Part shown: positions 1 to 8,494 of the stretch, in pieces
Layout: each line of letters opens with the position of its first letter
Numbering within the stretch: position 1 is the first letter of the stretch
NCBI GenBank assembly: GCA_016741995.1
Contig: JACVCO010000001.1
Coordinates: 62,001-126,000, forward strand
Direction: 5' to 3'
Length of the DNA stretch: 64,000 bases
Origin: Hydrogenophaga sp.
GTDB taxonomy: Bacteria > Pseudomonadota > Gammaproteobacteria > Burkholderiales > Burkholderiaceae_C
The notes under the pieces: generated by a model
What the model was told of the DNA's origin: nothing
Databases searched by the model: none
The model's input: the letters and a program-made list of their open reading frames with translations, nothing else
Program-made: the position numbers and the translations under genes

Positions 1-1
1 C

Positions 2-1345
2 GTGGGCCTGCGCGTGCCGGTGGGCTCGCAATGCCTGATCGACAACGGCCAGAAGCAGCCCGTGCTGGCCGAGGTGGTGGGGTTCTCGAAAGACCGCGCC
101 TTCCTCATGCCCGCGGGCGACGTGCACGGCCTGGCCAGCGGCGCCAGCGTGACGCCGCTGCCGCCCTACCGCAGCGTGCCCAAGCTGGGCCAGGACAACC
201 CGCCCCCCTCGCCCAACGACCGCAGCGTGCTCAGCCTGCCGATGGGCCGGGGCCTGCTCGGCCGCGTGGTCGATTCGCACGGCCACCCGCTGGACCACCA
301 GGGCCCGCTGCGCGACGTGAGCATCGCGCCGCTGGAGCGCGCCCCGCTCAACGCCATGGACCGCGACCCGGTTCGTGTGCCGCTGGACACCGGCGTGCGC
401 GCGATCAACGCCATGCTCACCGTGGGCCGCGGCCAGCGCCTGGGCCTGTTCGCCGGTTCCGGCGTGGGCAAGAGCGTGCTGCTGGGCATGATGGCCCGCT
501 ACACCAAGGCCGACGTGATCGTGGTCGGCCTGATCGGCGAACGCGGCCGCGAGGTGAAGGAATTCATCGAGGACATCCTGGGTGAGGAAGGCCGCCGCCG
601 CAGCGTGGTGGTGGCCGCGCCGGCCGACGCACCGCCGCTGGTGCGCATGCAGGGCGCCAGCTACGCCACCGCCATTGCCGAGCGCTTCCGCGACGACGGG
701 CTGCACGTGCTGCTGCTGATGGATTCGCTCACCCGCTACGCCATGGCGCAGCGCGAGATCGCGCTGGCCATCGGCGAGCCGCCGGCCACCAAGGGCTACC
801 CGCCCTCGTGCTTCGCGCGCCTGCCGCAACTGGTGGAGCGCAGCGGCAACGGCCTCAACGGCCGCGGCTCCATCACCGCCTTCTACACCGTGCTCTCCGA
901 GGGCGACGACCAGCAGGACCCGATCGCCGACGCGGCGCGCGCCATCCTGGACGGCCACATCGTGCTCTCGCGCGCGCTCGCCGAATCGGGCCACTACCCC
1001 GCCATCGACGTGGAGGCCTCGGCCTCGCGCGTGATGCACAACGTGGCCAAGCCGCAGCACCTGGAGCTGGCGCGCAAGTTCCGCGCGAACTACTCGCGCT
1101 ACCAGAAGAGCCGCGACCTGATCCAGCTCGGCGCCTATGTGGCCGGCAGCGACCCCGAGACCGACCGCGCGATCCTGCTCTACCCGGGCTTGCAGCGCTT
1201 CCTGATGCAGGACATGCGCGAGGCCGCGCCGATGGGCGAGAGCCTGCGCCAGTTGCAGACCGCGCTGCAGGAAGACAAACCCGCTGCTCAAGCCGCACGC
1301 GGCACCCGCGCCCACCACAACCCCTATGAAGGCAACAACGGATGA
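2..1345 (+). CDS. fliI: Flagellum-specific ATPase FliI (5' partial)
   Basis: This is the cytoplasmic ATPase of the flagellar type III export apparatus, which unfolds and feeds substrates to the export gate. The 447 visible residues show the F1-type ATPase fold: a Walker A loop AGSGVGKS at about 151-158, GERGREV just after 178, and a Walker B strand ending MDSLTRYA at about 240. FliI is usually 450-480 residues, and the first residues here already lie inside the N-terminal beta-barrel, so the true start is upstream of the window. The stop overlaps the fliJ start as ATGA, and fliJ to fliR follow in the usual order. Confidence 0.96.
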   Translation: MGLRVPVGSQCLIDNGQKQPVLAEVVGFSKDRAFLMPAGDVHGLASGASVTPLPPYRSVPKLGQDNPPPSPNDRSVLSLPMGRGLLGRVVDSHGHPLDHQGPLRDVSIAPLERAPLNAMDRDPVRVPLDTGVRAINAMLTVGRGQRLGLFAGSGVGKSVLLGMMARYTKADVIVVGLIGERGREVKEFIEDILGEEGRRRSVVVAAPADAPPLVRMQGASYATAIAERFRDDGLHVLLLMDSLTRYAMAQREIALAIGEPPATKGYPPSCFARLPQLVERSGNGLNGRGSITAFYTVLSEGDDQQDPIADAARAILDGHIVLSRALAESGHYPAIDVEASASRVMHNVAKPQHLELARKFRANYSRYQKSRDLIQLGAYVAGSDPETDRAILLYPGLQRFLMQDMREAAPMGESLRQLQTALQEDKPAAQAARGTRAHHNPYEGNNG

Positions 1346-1821
1346 CCCGCCCGGCACAGAACCTGGACAAGGTCATTGAGCTGGCCGAAGGCCGCCGCGA
1401 CGACGCGCTGGCCGAGTTCGCGCGCGAACAGACCGAGCAGCGCCAGGCGCAGACGCAGATGGACCAGCTCACCACCTACGCCGACGAAGCGCAGCGCCGC
1501 TGGGCCGAGCGCGGCGCCGCCGGCGTGGACGTGGCGCTGCTGATGCACCACCGCCAGTTCATGGCCAAGCTCGACCACGCGATGGAGTTCCAGCAGGGCG
1601 TGCTGGCCGAGCGCGCGCAGCGCGTGGAACGCGCCCAGGCCGCCGTGCACGAGGCCGAGCGCGAGCTCGCCAGCCTGCGCAAGTACGTGGAGCGCCAGGT
1701 CGACGCCTGGCAGCAGACGCTGCAGCGCCGCGAGCAGAAACACACCGACGAGATGGCGCAGAACATCCACCGCCGCCGCCTCGAAAACGACAGCAGTTTC
1801 CAGCCGATGTCATCCTCATGA
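1342..1821 (+). CDS. fliJ: Flagellar export chaperone FliJ
   Basis: This is a 159-residue, highly charged, heptad-rich protein predicted to be one long coiled coil, as expected for FliJ, the central stalk that couples the FliI hexamer to the FlhA gate. Its start overlaps the fliI stop and its stop overlaps the fliK start (ATGA at both ends), so the three genes are translationally coupled. Sequence identity within FliJ is always low, and the call rests on size, coiled-coil composition and position between fliI and fliK. Confidence 0.9.
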   Translation: MTRPAQNLDKVIELAEGRRDDALAEFAREQTEQRQAQTQMDQLTTYADEAQRRWAERGAAGVDVALLMHHRQFMAKLDHAMEFQQGVLAERAQRVERAQAAVHEAERELASLRKYVERQVDAWQQTLQRREQKHTDEMAQNIHRRRLENDSSFQPMSSS

Positions 1822-3059
1822 GCACGCCCACGCCCGCCACCACCCACGCCCCGTCCCACGCCGCGCAAGCCGGCGCGCGCCCCGCCGCCAACGTGCACGG
1901 CCAGCGCCAGGCGCCGGTGGACCTGTTCGCCACCCTGCTCGCGCTCGCGGCCGACGCCACGCCGCTGGACGCCGCGGCCACCGACCCGCTGGCCGGCGAC
2001 GCGCCCGCCACCGACGCCAAAGACCCGAAAGACGCCGGCAGCGAACACCCGCTGGCCGGCCTGATGCTGTGGCAGCCCCCGGCGATCGACAAGACCGCCA
2101 CCGACGCCGCCGCGGCCGGCGCCGAGGCGAAGCCGCTGCCGGCCGACAACGCCCTGGCCGCGCGCGACACGCAAGCCAAACCCGCCACCGAACCCGGCCC
2201 CGAGGCCCAGCCCACCGCCCCGGCGAACGCCGCCCGCCCCCAGGGGCCGAGCTGGCAGGTGAGCGCCATGCGCGCCGCGCAGAACGCGCCCGCGCAGGCC
2301 ACCGGCAACGGCCAGGCCAACAGCAACGCCAGCGACGCCCCGGCCATGCGCTGGAGCCGCGGCGCACCCGAGGCCAACGCGGCCACCCCCGCCTGGTCCG
2401 TGCGCAGCACCGTCACCATGGACCCGCGTTTCCCCGCGGCCAGCCCGCAGGGCCTGGCCCTGGGCAACCCCGCCGCCCGCGACATCGATGCGCCGCTGCC
2501 CCTGGGCGAAGGCGCCCGCCTGGGCGCCCCCGGCAGCGGCCCAGCCGCCGTGGCCGGCCCCGGCGGCGCGCCGCAAGGCGATCTCATGGGCGGTGGCGAC
2601 GGCGGCGACACGCCGTCGCCATCGGCGCGCGACGAGCACACCGCCAGCACCGACCCCCAACTGCCCACCGGCGAAGAGAGTGAAGCGGTGGAGGTGCAGC
2701 ACTGGGGCGGCGCGCACGGCCTGCGCCACGCCAGCCTGCGGGTCGGCGAGGAAGCCGGCCAGGCGATCGACATCCAGCTCGCCCTGCGCGGCGACGAGGT
2801 GCGGCTCGATATCCGCACCGACGACAGCGCCGCGCGCGAGGCGCTGCGCGAGCAGGTGCAGAGCGCCCTGGGCGAACGCCTGCAGCAGGGCGGCCTGCAA
2901 CTGGGCGATGTGTCCGTGGGCGCGCAGCAGCAGGAACGCCAGCGCGAAGGCCAGGCCACCGCGCAGCGGCGCGATGCGCAGCCGGCCGACACGGCCGCCG
3001 AGGCACCCGCCCCGGCCCGCCAGGGCGGCAGCCCGGGCGGTCTCGACCTCTTCATCTGA
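1818..3059 (+). CDS. fliK: Flagellar hook-length control protein FliK
   Basis: FliK is a secreted molecular ruler that measures the hook and switches export specificity through FlhB. The 413-residue product has a long Ala/Pro-rich, low-complexity N-terminal part (to about residue 285). The C-terminal domain at about 290-375 carries the alternating pattern of the FlhB-contacting fold (IDIQLALRGDEVRLDI, then ALREQVQSALGERL). A Gln-rich tail ends GGLDLFI. It overlaps fliJ by 4 bases and is followed by a 117-base gap before fliL, which probably holds the promoter of the next block. Confidence 0.9.
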   Translation: MSTPTPATTHAPSHAAQAGARPAANVHGQRQAPVDLFATLLALAADATPLDAAATDPLAGDAPATDAKDPKDAGSEHPLAGLMLWQPPAIDKTATDAAAAGAEAKPLPADNALAARDTQAKPATEPGPEAQPTAPANAARPQGPSWQVSAMRAAQNAPAQATGNGQANSNASDAPAMRWSRGAPEANAATPAWSVRSTVTMDPRFPAASPQGLALGNPAARDIDAPLPLGEGARLGAPGSGPAAVAGPGGAPQGDLMGGGDGGDTPSPSARDEHTASTDPQLPTGEESEAVEVQHWGGAHGLRHASLRVGEEAGQAIDIQLALRGDEVRLDIRTDDSAAREALREQVQSALGERLQQGGLQLGDVSVGAQQQERQREGQATAQRRDAQPADTAAEAPAPARQGGSPGGLDLFI

Positions 3060-3067
3060 GCGCCGGA

Positions 3068-3091
3068 ATAAGCAGGTTTTCCCGCGCTTAT
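3068..3091. promoter_or_regulatory. Inverted repeat upstream of fliL
   Basis: ATAAGC (3068-3073) and GCTTAT (3086-3091) form a 6-base inverted repeat in the fliK-fliL gap, about 85 bases before the fliL start. It could be an operator for a flagellar master regulator, or a weak hairpin ending the fliIJK block. No T-run follows, which argues against an intrinsic terminator. The assignment is tentative. Confidence 0.25.
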
Positions 3092-3176
3092 CTGACGAAC
3101 GGCGGGGTGGGGTGGCTCCCACAATCCTTCTCAACCCGCACGCCCTGCACGCGTGCGACACCGACGAAGGAAGCCC

Positions 3177-3731
3177 ATGTCCGCCGCTGCCACCGCCACC
3201 GCCGACGCCCCTGAAGCCCCGAAGAAGAAGGGCAAGACGCTGCTGTTCGTGATCATCGGCGTGGTCGTGCTCGCCATCGCGGGCGCGGCCGCCGCGCTGT
3301 TCATCCTGAAGAAGAACACCGCCGAGGACGAGTACGACGACGAGCCGGTGGCCCAGACCAAGCACGCCGACCCGAAATCGGCGCCGACCTTTCTGCCGCT
3401 GGAGAACATGGTGGTGAACCTGGCCGACGCCGGTGGCAACCGCTACATCCAGATCGGCCTGACGCTGCAACTGCAGGACAGCGCCACGGGCGACGCCGTG
3501 AAGGCCTACATGCCCAGCATCCGCAGCCGCATCCTGGTGCTGCTGTCCAAACGCACCGGTGAAGAGGTGCTCAGCGCCGAAGGCAAAGACAAGCTCGGCA
3601 AGGACATCATCGCCGCCGTCTCCGACGTGATGGGCTACGCCGTGCCGAAGGACGAGGACGAGGGCAAGCGCCGCCGCGGCCCCGCCAACCCGGTGCAGGC
3701 CGTGCTGTTCTCCAGCTTCATCGTGCAGTGA
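3177..3731 (+). CDS. fliL: Flagellar basal body-associated protein FliL
   Basis: FliL is a single-pass inner-membrane protein that surrounds the stator and supports torque. The start at 3177 is chosen because GAAGGA lies 6 bases upstream; an in-frame ATG at 3153 lacks such a site. The product has a short Ala/Lys-rich cytoplasmic tail, one membrane segment at about residues 22-46, and a periplasmic domain beginning near LPLENMVVNL with RYIQIGLTLQL typical of the family. The 184-residue length is normal. It heads the fliLMNOPQR block. Confidence 0.95.
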   Translation: MSAAATATADAPEAPKKKGKTLLFVIIGVVVLAIAGAAAALFILKKNTAEDEYDDEPVAQTKHADPKSAPTFLPLENMVVNLADAGGNRYIQIGLTLQLQDSATGDAVKAYMPSIRSRILVLLSKRTGEEVLSAEGKDKLGKDIIAAVSDVMGYAVPKDEDEGKRRRGPANPVQAVLFSSFIVQ

Positions 3732-3755
3732 TCGCCACCCAGGAGTGACGAGACC

Positions 3756-4760
3756 ATGTCCGATTCGTTTCTCTCACAGGAAGAAGTCGACGCCCTGCTC
3801 GAGGGCGTGACAGGCGAGAGCCAGAAGCTCGCCAAGGAAGAGACGCCCGAGGGCGGCATCCGCAGCTACAACCTCTCCAGCCAGGAGCGCATCGTCCGTG
3901 GGCGCATGCCCACGATGGAGATCGTCAACGAGCGCTTCTCGCGCAACCTGCGCCAGGGCCTGTTCAACTTCATCCGCCGCAGCCCCGAGATCTCGGTGGG
4001 TGGCGTGCAGGTGCAGAAGTACAGCGCCTTCCTGCGCGAACTGGTGGTGCCCACCAACTTCAACATCATGGCCATCCGCCCGTTGCGCGGCAACGGCCTG
4101 GTGGTGTGCGAACCCACGCTGCTGTTCGGCGTGATCGACAGCCTGTTCGGCGGCAGCGGCAAGTTCCACACCCGCATCGAGGGGCGCGATTTCTCGCCCA
4201 CCGAACAGCGCGTGATCAACCGCCTCGTCGAGGTGGTGAGCGAGGAATACAAGAAGGCCTGGCGCGGCGTGTACCCGATCGAGCTGGCCTACCAGCGCTC
4301 GGAGATGCAGCCGCAGTTCGCCACCATCGCCACGCCGAGCGAGATCGTGGTCTCCACCAGCTTCACGCTGGAGATCGGCGACCTCACGGGCTCGCTGCAC
4401 ATCTGCATTCCCTACGCCACGCTGGAGCCGATCCGCGACGTGCTCTATTCCAGCGTGCAGGGCGACGCGATCGAGGTCGACCGCCGCTGGGTGAAGCTGC
4501 TCAGCCACGAGATCCAGGCCGCCGAGGTGAGCATGGTGGCCGAGCTGGCGCGCACCGAAGCCACCGTGGAGCAACTGCTCGCGATGCAGGTCGGCGATTT
4601 CATCGAGCTCGACCGCAACCCCACCATCACCGCCAACGTCGACGGTGTGCCGATCTTCGAGTGCCAGTACGGCACCCACAAGGGCAAGTACGCGCTGCGC
4701 GTCGATCGCAGCCTGCGTGGCCCCGACATGAACTGGCTGGGCGCATCGCCCGACCTGTGA
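3756..4760 (+). CDS. fliM: Flagellar motor switch protein FliM
   Basis: FliM links the rotor C-ring to chemotaxis by binding CheY-P. The 334-residue product begins with the conserved CheY-binding peptide (SFLSQEEVDALLEGV, residues 3-17). It continues with the GGxG-bearing middle domain (FGGSGKFHTRIEGRDFSPTE) and ends with the FliN-like SpoA domain. A clear AGGAG lies 11 bases before the start. It is followed directly by fliN, its C-ring partner. Confidence 0.97.
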   Translation: MSDSFLSQEEVDALLEGVTGESQKLAKEETPEGGIRSYNLSSQERIVRGRMPTMEIVNERFSRNLRQGLFNFIRRSPEISVGGVQVQKYSAFLRELVVPTNFNIMAIRPLRGNGLVVCEPTLLFGVIDSLFGGSGKFHTRIEGRDFSPTEQRVINRLVEVVSEEYKKAWRGVYPIELAYQRSEMQPQFATIATPSEIVVSTSFTLEIGDLTGSLHICIPYATLEPIRDVLYSSVQGDAIEVDRRWVKLLSHEIQAAEVSMVAELARTEATVEQLLAMQVGDFIELDRNPTITANVDGVPIFECQYGTHKGKYALRVDRSLRGPDMNWLGASPDL

Positions 4761-4798
4761 CCCGCCGAACGCGACCGATTTCCCCAGGAGAGACTGCC

Positions 4799-5224
4799 AT
4801 GTCCACCGATTCCCCGAACCAGGACGCCATCGCCGACGAATGGGCCCAGGCGCTCGAAGAGGCCGGTGCCGCCACCGCCACCGACGACGGCGCACCCGCT
4901 TTCGACGCCGACCACACGCCCATCAAGGCCGCTGCGGCCGCCGCCGCGAGCGGGTCGATGCAGGACATCCAGATGGTGCTGGACATCCCGGTGCAGCTCT
5001 CGGTGGAACTGGGCCGCACGCGCGTGCCCATCAAGTACATCCTGCAGCTCGCCCAAGGTTCCATCGTCGAACTGGACGCGCTCGCGGGCGAGCCCATGGA
5101 CGTGCTGGTCAACGGCTACCTCATCGCGCAAGGCGAGGTGGTGGTGGTCAACGACAAGTTCGGTATCCGCCTCACGGACATCGTGACGCCGTCCGAGCGC
5201 ATGAAGCGCCTGAGCAGGACCTGA
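4799..5224 (+). CDS. fliN: Flagellar motor switch protein FliN
   Basis: This 141-residue C-ring subunit has a variable acidic/Ala-rich N-terminus and a C-terminal SpoA domain from about residue 60 (IQMVLDIPVQLSVELGRTRV ... NDKFGIRLTDIV). FliN stacks under FliM and helps dock the export ATPase through FliH. CAGGAGAGACTGCC precedes the start and supplies a ribosome binding site. It is five bases from fliO. Confidence 0.96.
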   Translation: MSTDSPNQDAIADEWAQALEEAGAATATDDGAPAFDADHTPIKAAAAAAASGSMQDIQMVLDIPVQLSVELGRTRVPIKYILQLAQGSIVELDALAGEPMDVLVNGYLIAQGEVVVVNDKFGIRLTDIVTPSERMKRLSRT

Positions 5225-5229
5225 TCGCC

Positions 5230-5589
5230 ATGTTCCAGAACGCGTGGCCGGCGCTGTTGCTGCTGGCGCTGATGGTGGGCATCGCCTGGGCGCTCAAGTG
5301 GGCGCGCGGGCGCATGCCCGGGCTGCCCGGCGTGCCCGGTCAGCAAGGCCCGGCGCTCAAGCTGCTGGCCAGCCTGTCGCTGGGCCCGCAGCAGCGCGTG
5401 GTCACGCTGCAGGTGGGCCAGGGCGAAAACGCCACCTGCCTGGTGCTCGGCGTGGCGCCGGGCAGCGTGACGACCCTGCATGAAATGCCCCTGCCGCCCG
5501 AAGCGGCCACGCCCGCGCCGCCAGCCCCCGGTGGCTTCGCCGCGCGCTTGGCGCAACAGCTTGTGAAAGGCCCCGGCCATGCGCGCTGA
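5230..5589 (+). CDS. fliO: Flagellar biosynthesis protein FliO
   Basis: FliO is a small inner-membrane protein that stabilises assembly of the FliP ring of the export gate. The 119-residue product has one N-terminal membrane segment (AWPALLLLALMVGIAWALKW) and a cytoplasmic part with the family signature LKLLASLSLGPQQRVVTLQVG. It overlaps fliP by 11 bases. Identification rests on that signature and on its place between fliN and fliP. Confidence 0.9.
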   Translation: MFQNAWPALLLLALMVGIAWALKWARGRMPGLPGVPGQQGPALKLLASLSLGPQQRVVTLQVGQGENATCLVLGVAPGSVTTLHEMPLPPEAATPAPPAPGGFAARLAQQLVKGPGHAR

Positions 5590-6370
5590 ACGCCGCGCCG
5601 AGGCCGTGATGCTGCGCGCACTGGCCCTGTTCCTCGCGCTGGCCCTGCTCTCGCTGGGCGCCTGGGCGCAGAACACCCCCGTGCCCACGCCGCAAGGCCC
5701 CTCGCTGCCGCTGGTGGTGGGCCAGGGCGCGGGTGGCACCAACTACTCGGTGCCGATCCAGACCCTGCTGTTCTTCACCGCGCTGTCGTTCCTGCCCGCG
5801 GTGCTGCTGCTGATGACGGGCTTCACCCGCATCGTGATCGTGCTCTCGCTGCTGCGCCAGGCCCTGGGCACGCAATCGGCGCCGCCCAACCAGGTGATCG
5901 TGGGCCTGTCGCTGTTCCTCACGCTGTTCGTGATGGGACCGACGCTGGACCGCGTGTACGAAGACGCCTACGCGCCCTACTCGCGCAACCAGATCACCTT
6001 CGAGCAGGCGCTCGAACGCGGCGAGGCGCCGATGCGCGCCTTCATGCTCAAGCAGACGCGCCAGTCCGACTTCGAACTCTTCGCCAGCCTGGCCAAGCTG
6101 CCGGAAGACGTGACGGCCGAAGCCGCGCCGTTCCGCGTGCTGGTGCCGGCCTTCGTGACGAGCGAGCTCAAGACCGCGTTCCAGATCGGCTTCATGATCT
6201 TCATCCCCTTCCTCGTCATCGACATGGTGGTGGCCAGCGTGCTCATGTCGCTCGGGATGATGATGCTGTCGCCGGTGCTGGTGGCCCTGCCCTTCAAGCT
6301 CATGCTGTTCGTTCTCGCGGACGGCTGGAACATCCTCATCGGTTCGCTCGCCGCGTCCTTCGCGCAGTAG
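5579..6370 (+). CDS. fliP: Flagellar export gate protein FliP
   Basis: FliP forms the core of the export gate with FliQ and FliR. The 263-residue product has a cleavable-looking signal peptide (LALFLALALLSLGAWAQ), then the conserved membrane region with LLLMTGFTRIVIVLSLLRQALG, and the C-terminal block AFQIGFMIFIPFLVIDMVVA. Length and motif order are standard. It overlaps fliO and precedes fliQ by 7 bases. Confidence 0.97.
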   Translation: MRAERRAEAVMLRALALFLALALLSLGAWAQNTPVPTPQGPSLPLVVGQGAGGTNYSVPIQTLLFFTALSFLPAVLLLMTGFTRIVIVLSLLRQALGTQSAPPNQVIVGLSLFLTLFVMGPTLDRVYEDAYAPYSRNQITFEQALERGEAPMRAFMLKQTRQSDFELFASLAKLPEDVTAEAAPFRVLVPAFVTSELKTAFQIGFMIFIPFLVIDMVVASVLMSLGMMMLSPVLVALPFKLMLFVLADGWNILIGSLAASFAQ

Positions 6371-6377
6371 GGAAGAC

Positions 6378-6647
6378 ATGGAACCCCAAGCCGCCCTCAC
6401 CATCGGTCAGAACGCGCTGTTCCTGCTGCTCTCGGTGGCCGCGCCCGTGCTGCTCACGGTGCTCGGCGTGGGCCTGGTGATCAGCCTGTTCCAGGCCATC
6501 ACGCAGATCCACGAACAGACGCTGGCCTTCGTGCCCAAGCTGGTGGCCGCCATCGCGGTGTTCGCCATCGCCGGGCCGTGGATGCTCACCACGCTGGTCG
6601 AGTTCATCCGCAGCACGATCCTCTCGATCCCGCAGTACGCGGTGTGA
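6378..6647 (+). CDS. fliQ: Flagellar export gate protein FliQ
   Basis: This 89-residue protein has two membrane helices and the typical FliQ sequence around GLVISLFQAITQIHEQTLAF. Four copies of FliQ line the outside of the FliP-FliR helical gate. Its length and position between fliP and fliR are canonical. Confidence 0.97.
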   Translation: MEPQAALTIGQNALFLLLSVAAPVLLTVLGVGLVISLFQAITQIHEQTLAFVPKLVAAIAVFAIAGPWMLTTLVEFIRSTILSIPQYAV

Positions 6648-6662
6648 CCACCGCCTGAGGCC

Positions 6663-7427
6663 ATGATCACGTTCACCGAAGCCCAGCTCATGGCCTGGGT
6701 CTCGCCGGTGTTCTGGCCCTTCATCCGCGTGCTCGCGGTGTTCACCAGCGCGCCCATCTTCTCGGCGCGCTCGGTGCCCATGCGCACGCGCGTGGCGCTG
6801 GCGTTTCTCATCGCGGTGTGCGCGCAGGCCACGCTGGGCGAACAGCCCGTGGTCTCGCTCAACGACGCGCGCGCGCTGGAGGTGCTGGTGCAGCAGGTGC
6901 TCATCGGCCTGGCCATCGGGCTGGCGGTGCGCATCGTGTTCGCCGCGGTGGAGCTGGCGGGCGAACTCGTGGGCCTGCAGATGGGCCTGAACTTCGCCGG
7001 CTTCTTCGACCCGGCCACCGGCGCGCAAACCAGCACCGTGGGTCGCTTCTTCGGCAACACCACCATGCTGCTGTTCGTGGTGATGGGCGGGCACCTCATG
7101 CTGATCCAGGCGGTGGTGTCGAGCTTCAACACCTTCCCCATCGGCGGCGGCGCGCTCGACGCCGTCAACACCATGCGCCTGCACGAGCTGGGTTCGGTGG
7201 TGTTCCGCTACGGCCTGTGGATCGCCCTGCCCCTGGTCGGCATGCTGATCTTCATCAACATCGTGCTCGGCGTGGTCTCGCGCATCGCGCCGCAGATGAA
7301 CGCCTTCGCGATCGGCTTCCCGGTCACGCTCTCGGCCGGCCTGGTGGGCATCGCCTTCACGCTGCCCATGCTGGACACCCCGGTGGCCGCGCTGCTGCGC
7401 CTGGCCACCGGCCTGTTCACCGGCTGA
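6663..7427 (+). CDS. fliR: Flagellar export gate protein FliR
   Basis: This 254-residue multispanning protein is the single-copy FliR subunit that closes the FliP5R1 gate and contacts FlhB. Membrane helices with the FliR pattern (ELVGLQMGLNFAGFFDP, and APQMNAFAIGFPVTL near the C-terminus) are visible. It ends the flagellar block: the next base after its stop begins the stop of a gene on the opposite strand. Confidence 0.96.
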   Translation: MITFTEAQLMAWVSPVFWPFIRVLAVFTSAPIFSARSVPMRTRVALAFLIAVCAQATLGEQPVVSLNDARALEVLVQQVLIGLAIGLAVRIVFAAVELAGELVGLQMGLNFAGFFDPATGAQTSTVGRFFGNTTMLLFVVMGGHLMLIQAVVSSFNTFPIGGGALDAVNTMRLHELGSVVFRYGLWIALPLVGMLIFINIVLGVVSRIAPQMNAFAIGFPVTLSAGLVGIAFTLPMLDTPVAALLRLATGLFTG

Positions 7428-7868
7428 TCACTCTTCCCAGCGCAGGTCGCTGAGCTTCCAGTCGCCCTTCACCAGGCGCCACTCGGTGCGCACGGTGTAG
7501 GGCTCGGCGCGCTCGGGGATCAGGCCCTGCGCGCCCGTGACGACCACCGGCGATTCGATGATCCCGAGCGTGGGCGCCGACGGATCGATGCGCACGCTGG
7601 GCGCCAGCGCCACCACCTTGATGTTCTGGTAGCGCAGGAAGGTGGCCATGAGCATGCGGCGCGCGCTGTCGGGGTCGAGGTTGGCGCTGCCGCGGAAGTG
7701 CTCGTCCACCAGGTCCATCACGTCGCCGGTCTTGCGCGCCTCGATCGCGGCCTGCAGGGCCTGCGCGGTTTCGAGCAGCTGTTTCTCGGGGTCGGTGCGC
7801 GCGCAGGCGGCCAGCGCGAGGGCGGCCAGGGCGGTCAGCGCAAAGCGGCGTGTGGTCTGCATGCTCAC
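7428..7868 (-). CDS. Small NTF2-like lipoprotein, unknown function
   Basis: The 146-residue product has a signal peptide ending in a lipobox (LALAAC), so it is a predicted lipoprotein. The rest is a compact alpha+beta domain resembling the NTF2/SnoaL-like fold, with a C-terminal EWRLVKGDWKLSDLRWEE typical of such proteins. The start taken here is a GTG overlapping the stop of the upstream response regulator (GTGA). An ATG two codons on, at 7862, is an equally possible start. Lying downstream of the two-component pair, it may be part of its operon or output. I do not recognise a specific function. Confidence 0.7.
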   Translation of the reverse strand: MSMQTTRRFALTALAALALAACARTDPEKQLLETAQALQAAIEARKTGDVMDLVDEHFRGSANLDPDSARRMLMATFLRYQNIKVVALAPSVRIDPSAPTLGIIESPVVVTGAQGLIPERAEPYTVRTEWRLVKGDWKLSDLRWEE

Positions 7869-8494
7869 ACCAGCCCGTTGCGGATCGCGTACACCGTGAG
7901 CTCCGCGTTGTTGGAGAGGTGCAGCTTCTCGAGCACACGCGCGCGGTACACGCTCACGGTCTTGGGGCTGAGCATCAGTTCTTCGGCGATGTCGCTGAGC
8001 TTTCTGCCCGAGGCGATCTTCTGCAGCGTCTGCAGCTCGCGTTCGGACAGGCTGGCGTGCAGCTCCTCGGTCTCGGGCGCGCTGAGCGTGTCCACCAGCA
8101 TCTGCGCCACCTCGGGCGTGACGTACTTGCGGCCCTGCTGCACGACGCGGATGGCGCCCACGAGTTCGGCCGGGTCGCCGGCCTTGTTCACGTAGCCGCG
8201 CGCGCCCGCGCGCAGGCAGCGGATGGCGTACTGGTCTTCCGGGTACATGGAGACCACCAGCACCTTCACGATGGAGCCTTCGTCCTTCAGCGCGGCCAGC
8301 ACCTCCAGGCCGCCGCGGCCGGGCATGTTGAGGTCGAGCACCAGCACGTCGCAGGTGGTCTTGCGCATGAGTTCGCGCAATTCGGGGTAACTGCCCGCCT
8401 CACCGACGACCTGGATATCCACCGCTTCGCTGATCGTGTCGCGGATGCCGCGACGCACGACCGCGTGGTCGTCACACAAAATCACCTTGATCAT
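7865..8494 (-). CDS. NarL/FixJ-family response regulator
   Basis: This 209-residue regulator has an N-terminal receiver domain (acid pocket ending CDDH near residue 9, phosphoacceptor D54 in LVLDLNMP, Lys in YVNKAGD) and a C-terminal LuxR-type helix-turn-helix (LSERELQTLQKIASG ... KTVSVYRARVLEKL). The ATG at 8494 is used because the residues after it match the receiver start (IKVILCDDH). It overlaps the upstream kinase gene by 23 bases, which identifies its cognate kinase. Its targets cannot be seen; a motility or surface role is only suggested by location. Confidence 0.93.
   Translation of the reverse strand: MIKVILCDDHAVVRRGIRDTISEAVDIQVVGEAGSYPELRELMRKTTCDVLVLDLNMPGRGGLEVLAALKDEGSIVKVLVVSMYPEDQYAIRCLRAGARGYVNKAGDPAELVGAIRVVQQGRKYVTPEVAQMLVDTLSAPETEELHASLSERELQTLQKIASGRKLSDIAEELMLSPKTVSVYRARVLEKLHLSNNAELTVYAIRNGLV

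Noticed and set aside
1476..3470. A long minus-strand frame opposite fliJ, fliK and fliL
   Set aside because: Its translation is repetitive Gly/Arg/Ala sequence with no recognisable domain, while the + strand encodes well-formed flagellar proteins.
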